Part shown: one piece after another, positions 14,801 to 17,660 of the stretch | Layout: each line of letters opens with the position of its first letter | Position numbering within the stretch: position 1 is the first letter of the stretch | Origin: Thermoanaerobaculales bacterium | Lineage (GTDB): Bacteria; Acidobacteriota; Thermoanaerobaculia; Thermoanaerobaculales; Sulfomarinibacteraceae | DNA: 17,660 nucleotides | Direction of reading: 5' to 3' | Assembly (NCBI GenBank): GCA_029932545.1 | Contig: JAOZPW010000043.1 | Location: 1-17,660, forward strand | Made by a program: the position numbers and the translations under genes | Notes under the pieces: model-generated | Database searches by the model: none | The model's input: only the letters and a program-made list of their open reading frames with translations | Told to the model about the DNA's origin: nothing

Positions 14801-17103
14801 TTTCCTACAACGGACTGGGCTTCTTAGAATCTTCGTCGATCCCTGAAAAGGCGGTTCCAACGACCTTCAATGGCTATGACCCGATGGGCAACGTCGGAAC
14901 CGTCATCGACGGGGCAGGGGACGACGAACCGAGTGACCTCAGTTACACCTACGATTTCGCCTCAAGGTTGAAGACGATCGTGGACAACACAGTCGGGGCC
15001 GGAGATGACCCCGTAATTGGGACCTTCATCTACTACGGCGAGGATGGAATTCCGGATGACAGGGATGGCGGCACGTGGTCCGAAGGAAAGTTGGCCACGG
15101 CGACTCGGTTCAATCTGTTCGACGCTGGAGCGCCCTGGGATCAGGTCGATGTGACCGAGAGCTATGAGTATGACGGGATCGGCGGGGCCGTCTCTCGGAA
15201 GCAGACGGATATCACTCTTGGGACCGGTGCGACGCCCGTGTTGTTCGAGCAGGGGTGGACCTACAACGATCTCGGGCAGGTTGCGACGACGACCTATCCC
15301 GAGGAGGTTGATGCGGCGGGGACCCTTCCCGATCTTGTGGTGACCAATGGTTTCAGTAATGGGTGGTTGACCTCAGTGACGCCCGGGGTTGAGGAGATGA
15401 CTTATTATGCTAATGGGATGTTGGAGTTGGTGAAGTTTCATACCTATTTCGCGGGTAGCCGCCTTTTCGGGATCGCATACGATCGTGATCCCGATTGGAT
15501 GCAACGTCCGAGGGAAATCCGTTTCATTGGGGGAGCATATTGCAAGTCGGCCGGGAGCCGTGAGGAGGCTGCGGTTGGCTCGGACAATTCGGGAAAACCT
15601 GGCAGCTCTGACCTCACCTATTGGGAAAGCGGCGTATTCGGATACGATGGATCTGGAAACCTGACCGCGCAACGAGGATATTTGAATCGTTATACCTCAT
15701 GGGATACTGAAGTCGGAAATCGCTACCACGAGTACGACAAGGTCAATAGACTGAAAAGCCTCTCCACAACAACTGATCATTGCTGTCCGGAGCTTTCCTA
15801 CGGGGCGGCGTTTGATTACGACGCATTTGGCAATCTGGTTTCCAGGACTCTCAACGGGGATACCTACTCGTATGCCGTCAATACAGCCACAAACCACCTC
15901 TCGGGAGGAGTAAATTACGATACAGCAGGCAACCAACAAGGTTGGGGCGCCTACACCTATGATTACACGCCCTTCCATCAGATCCGGGAATATGCGGAAA
16001 GTGGCCGGACCCAACACTACGTCTACTCGGCCGACAACGAGCGAGTCGTGGTATACGACTCGTTCGATCAGGAGGCGTCAATCGTCCTGAGAGATCTGGA
16101 TGCCAAGGTGCTTCGAGCACTTCGGCTGGGTACTTCCGGTCTCCAATGGGAACGTGACTATCTCTATCGGGGTCGTACCCTGGTTGGGGCAAAGATTCCG
16201 GAACAATATCCGTACCCGGAAATGGACCTGCGGTTATTCACTGATCATCTGGGCAGCGTTCGTCTCGTCACCCACTCGAGTCCCTATGGGGATCCCGTCG
16301 AATTCAACGAATACACCCCCTTCGGCTCCGAATGGACATCCCACGTCCTCGGCACCGAGCAAAAGCTCCGCTTCACCGGGCATGAACGGGACTTGATGGA
16401 TCCGACGCATACGACGGATGATATCGACTACATGCATGCTCGGCATTACAACTTGAATCTTGCACGGTTTTTGAGCGTTGATCCTGTGGGGGGTGATCCG
16501 CTCAGGCCCCAGAGCTGGAATGGGTATGCGTATGTTTTGAATAATCCGTTGAGGTTTACGGATCCGTTTGGGTTGTCGGAGGCGGATTCAAAGGATTGTG
16601 CCGGTGCCGGGGCTGGGGATACGGGGTGTGGGAGGCCGGGGGTTCTTCCAGCTGAACTGGAAGTTACTGGATTTGGGGGTATCACGGCGGCCGGCGGTGC
16701 ATTCTTGACTGCACAGGTTGAGGCAGGTATCTACGGAAACTCTAACGATTGGGGGCTTTATTATCTTTGGGGTTGGGGGCCTGGCTATGGGGGTGCTGTT
16801 GGCTTGACTGTCGGGGCGGTGAAAGGTGACGAGGAAAGCATGGAGGGGGAATATGTCGAGGCGGCGGGTTCTGCCACGGCGATCGGCGGTTCTCTGTTCC
16901 TTGATCTGGAGGATACGCGTTCGTTTCTTCCAGAAGGCCTGGGTTTCGCAGTTTCACCGCCGTCTTCCAGTATTGGCGTGGGTTTCTTCCTGACCAACAA
17001 TCACTCATCCCGGCTTTCTGGGCCCGAGGTTGGGGATAATGTCGACAAATTCCTTTTCGATGCACTGACCGCGTTGACCGACCCAGAGCAGTGGGGGTTC
17101 TAA
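11839..17103 (+). CDS. Secreted Rhs/YD-repeat protein with C-terminal tip domain
   Basis: 1754-aa Rhs-family protein. ATG 11839 follows GGGAGG (11826-11831) by 7 bases and starts a Sec signal peptide cleaved near LLA/NSHPN (about residue 20); the open frame extends upstream into the preceding gene without support. Residues about 30-750 are the N-terminal beta-rich part, including a Cys cluster (C323, C328, C331). YD-type repeats run from about 760 to 1450 (e.g. FNYDLLGRLTE, YDAQDRLTW, FDYDAFGNLVSR, YDKVNRLKSL). The Rhs core follows: DHLGSVR near 1469-1475, YTPFG, ARHYNLNLARFLSVDP at about 1534-1549, and NPLRFTDPFGL ending at L1579. In Rhs toxins this junction is an autoproteolysis site. The remaining 175 residues are a Gly- and aromatic-rich tip with no nuclease motif I recognise. 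Rhs shells usually encapsulate a toxic tip; here the role is inferred. Confidence 0.9.
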   Translation: MKRTILITIAVLTLPTVLLANSHPNLERGMVPGSMMRLSGPDNVNLFNGSLNLTVPLGGTYPVSDTLSYSFVLRYNSNIWDFNEWWDNTNGEVVVQAHPAFFSNAGLGWRLSLGELLPPGEPLVTGNPAYAWVYLAPDGSSHRFYSSLHRGEGPDDGLYTRDGSYLRLQFIAFDTTDDPIEIDLEMPSGNIHTFELKTGWDLWRLTEIKDQFGNSVTLSYVFSGGQEGGDLECTITDSTNYPERTHVLNFERYNHPYDNVPRYRLKDLALAAFGDGNQACYSFEYVEQEIPRSYKHDDPAMDDDVVVPLLQTATFPDGSSDPCDIGGCSDCSTTDFSYILTGDPAGLLETMRLPTGGVIDWQYTLYTFPQGNVSCDEQGEPWNHAIMGESTGVFRRRVIGDSAVPDGTWWYSPVDNFDYVLRSVTSPDGTRVDHYFNTGVELCAYEGDWRGWAYGLPFLPEDAVDSGGISKEVFAPDAGTSDPPIRRISVDYRHDQLPSYTSGVSPQSFHNTNRRLQSRETVYEDDVVGNVARSEQVQYSNFDGFGNYRQVNLYGNFEGEPSRVEFAGYNPAPGGTYYQYTVNGSTNELNGTFPDTGYPLNLPWILNTLDVKTTQIGYSPDPVEENRVEYCFDRSDNGDFLSPTTGFLNGLRIHIDEDPASDDRSPDDIIKKLTESSIAPGRVGRERLYGADTQTLPTDGTMSACDVGGLDPEYKITHQYASGVLKGSKIWEVGGPAPYDVVDILNRDIDPNTSLTVTETDTSGYSTYFNYDLLGRLTEAVPTDGAKTALTYTPASGSGVDLVKATAHQQTIDQDSPYPVLAESEFTFDAFGRGEKESHLLADGTWNQRISGYDAQDRLTWITEWQPEGTAPADYSKTINSDFDAFGRVGTVTLPDGHQILHTYTGRRLVDRTAWVGTNFDGVDTVDEEATTTTTTLDRKGRPIKVEEPSGANGLMIPTDYRYDVAGNLKWAGTTVLGNPDITQIREFSYNGLGFLESSSIPEKAVPTTFNGYDPMGNVGTVIDGAGDDEPSDLSYTYDFASRLKTIVDNTVGAGDDPVIGTFIYYGEDGIPDDRDGGTWSEGKLATATRFNLFDAGAPWDQVDVTESYEYDGIGGAVSRKQTDITLGTGATPVLFEQGWTYNDLGQVATTTYPEEVDAAGTLPDLVVTNGFSNGWLTSVTPGVEEMTYYANGMLELVKFHTYFAGSRLFGIAYDRDPDWMQRPREIRFIGGAYCKSAGSREEAAVGSDNSGKPGSSDLTYWESGVFGYDGSGNLTAQRGYLNRYTSWDTEVGNRYHEYDKVNRLKSLSTTTDHCCPELSYGAAFDYDAFGNLVSRTLNGDTYSYAVNTATNHLSGGVNYDTAGNQQGWGAYTYDYTPFHQIREYAESGRTQHYVYSADNERVVVYDSFDQEASIVLRDLDAKVLRALRLGTSGLQWERDYLYRGRTLVGAKIPEQYPYPEMDLRLFTDHLGSVRLVTHSSPYGDPVEFNEYTPFGSEWTSHVLGTEQKLRFTGHERDLMDPTHTTDDIDYMHARHYNLNLARFLSVDPVGGDPLRPQSWNGYAYVLNNPLRFTDPFGLSEADSKDCAGAGAGDTGCGRPGVLPAELEVTGFGGITAAGGAFLTAQVEAGIYGNSNDWGLYYLWGWGPGYGGAVGLTVGAVKGDEESMEGEYVEAAGSATAIGGSLFLDLEDTRSFLPEGLGFAVSPPSSSIGVGFFLTNNHSSRLSGPEVGDNVDKFLFDALTALTDPEQWGF

Positions 17104-17270
17104 GATGTCCCTGTTGCAGTCGTGGTCTGATGGTGGTTAGTGGAATCGAGTCATTATCCGAAGGCTCATCGTATCAAGTCGTGAACCAGCGGAGATCGAG
17201 AAACGCGTGGCGCGTCATAAGCACAATGTGCAACTCTGACAGGAGATCCGAATGTTGATTGGGGGATGCC
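17104..17270. other. Spacer between Rhs gene and small membrane protein
   Basis: 167 bases with no credible gene or terminator. A small hairpin ACGCG-TGG-CGCGT lies at 17203-17215. AGGAG at 17241-17245 precedes an ATG at 17252 that opens a 10-codon frame ending inside the next gene. Confidence 0.4.
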
Positions 17271-17477
17271 ATGAGGGACAATGAAGAAAGGGAAAGGGGC
17301 CGTTCCGCCGACTCCTGGTCTGACTTGCTTCCATTTCGTCTTGTATTCACATTGGGTGGCGTATTGATAGTAGCTCTCTGTATGGCCAAACAATCGATCA
17401 ACTGGGGCCTATTGGGCATTCCGTTGGCGATCGGGGTTCAGTTGGCCTATTGGTTTTACACTCGGAGGAAGAAATAA
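17271..17477 (+). CDS. Small two-helix membrane protein, candidate immunity protein
   Basis: 68 aa from ATG 17271, with GGGGG (17261-17265) 5 bases upstream. The N-terminal 20 residues are strongly charged (RDNEERERGRS). Two hydrophobic segments follow at about residues 24-40 (RLVFTLGGVLIVALCMA) and 47-62 (LLGIPLAIGVQLAYWF), and the chain ends YTRRKK, a positive-inside anchor. I recognise no family. Its place directly after the variable tip of an Rhs gene is the classic position of a cognate immunity gene, and small membrane proteins are common immunity proteins against pore-forming or envelope-acting toxins. That role is inference from position. An upstream TTG at 17259 would add four residues. 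Confidence 0.6.
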   Translation: MRDNEERERGRSADSWSDLLPFRLVFTLGGVLIVALCMAKQSINWGLLGIPLAIGVQLAYWFYTRRKK

Positions 17478-17551
17478 GGTAACTCCTCGCCCTACCCCGT
17501 CTTGTCAGGATGAGGGAATCTGCCACGCTTGAAGGATGGAAGACGAATTTA

Positions 17552-17585
17552 TAGGGGACACTACCGTACTCTTGCCATCGTGTCC
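17552..17585 (+). repeat. REP-like hairpin upstream of transposase
   Basis: TAGGGGACA (17552-17560) and GTGTCC (17580-17585); GGACAC at 17556-17561 pairs with GTGTCC around an 18-base loop. It shares both blocks with 10017-10031. REP hairpins commonly flank genes for REP-associated tyrosine transposases, which fits the gene starting at 17642. Confidence 0.5.
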
Positions 17586-17641
17586 GGTTCCCGATACCCT
17601 TGACTTGGTACCCGTCCACGCTGCCAAGGAAGGAGGCATCT

Positions 17642-17660
17642 ATGCCTCGAATTGGCAGAA
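17642..17660 (+). CDS. Probable IS200-like/REP-associated tyrosine transposase, 5' end only
   Basis: ATG at 17642 follows a strong Shine-Dalgarno AAGGAGG-like stretch (AGGAGG at 17631-17636) by 5 bases. The six codons visible read MPRIGR before the window ends. Members of the Y1 (HUH) transposase group related to REP elements very often begin MPRIAR or MPRxGR, and a REP-like hairpin sits just upstream. With six residues this stays a prediction; the catalytic HUH motif and Tyr lie outside the window. Confidence 0.45.

Overview
The window is GC-rich, gene-dense on the + strand, and encodes a diderm (Gram-negative) cell: it carries a TamB-like protein, an Omp85 (BamA/TamA) barrel ending in Phe, and several Sec signal peptides. 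Gene order and style would fit an Acidobacteriota or deltaproteobacterial/myxobacterial-type lineage, but nothing here fixes the taxon. All confident genes run left to right.

Region 1 (about 1-9588) is a housekeeping block: NAD kinase (nadK), a 1258-aa TamB homologue, a 926-aa Omp85 protein with about seven POTRA-like repeats, a calcium/sodium exchanger and the tRNA 2-thiouridylase mnmA. nadK overlaps tamB, tamB and the Omp85 gene share one base (TGATG), and the exchanger and mnmA abut, so most of the block is probably co-translated. TamB and its Omp85 partner would bridge the inner and outer membranes. Two short heptanucleotide arrays occur here, one upstream of nadK and one inside the first codons of the Omp85 gene.

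Region 2 (about 9589-11179) is a gene-poor repeat zone. Two copies of a roughly 260-280 base element face each other in inverted orientation. Each holds a strong hairpin whose middle base pairs differ between copies yet still pair. Next come a REP-like palindrome, a 21-bp palindrome, a 10-bp inverted repeat, the 3' remnant of an ABC transporter ATPase gene, three AAYGGTYG motifs spaced exactly 20 bp apart, and a strong hairpin-plus-T-run terminator that overlaps a possible promoter.

Region 3 (11180-17477) looks like a secreted Rhs polymorphic-toxin-type module: a 214-aa exported protein of unknown function, a 1754-aa exported Rhs/YD-repeat protein with a complete core and an intact NPLxxxDPxGL junction before a 175-aa glycine-rich tip, and a 68-aa two-helix membrane protein that is a candidate immunity protein.

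The right edge (17552-17660) has a second REP-like hairpin, then a strong ribosome binding site and the first six codons (MPRIGR) of what is probably an IS200-like/REP-associated tyrosine transposase cut by the window end. No tRNA, rRNA or CRISPR array was seen.
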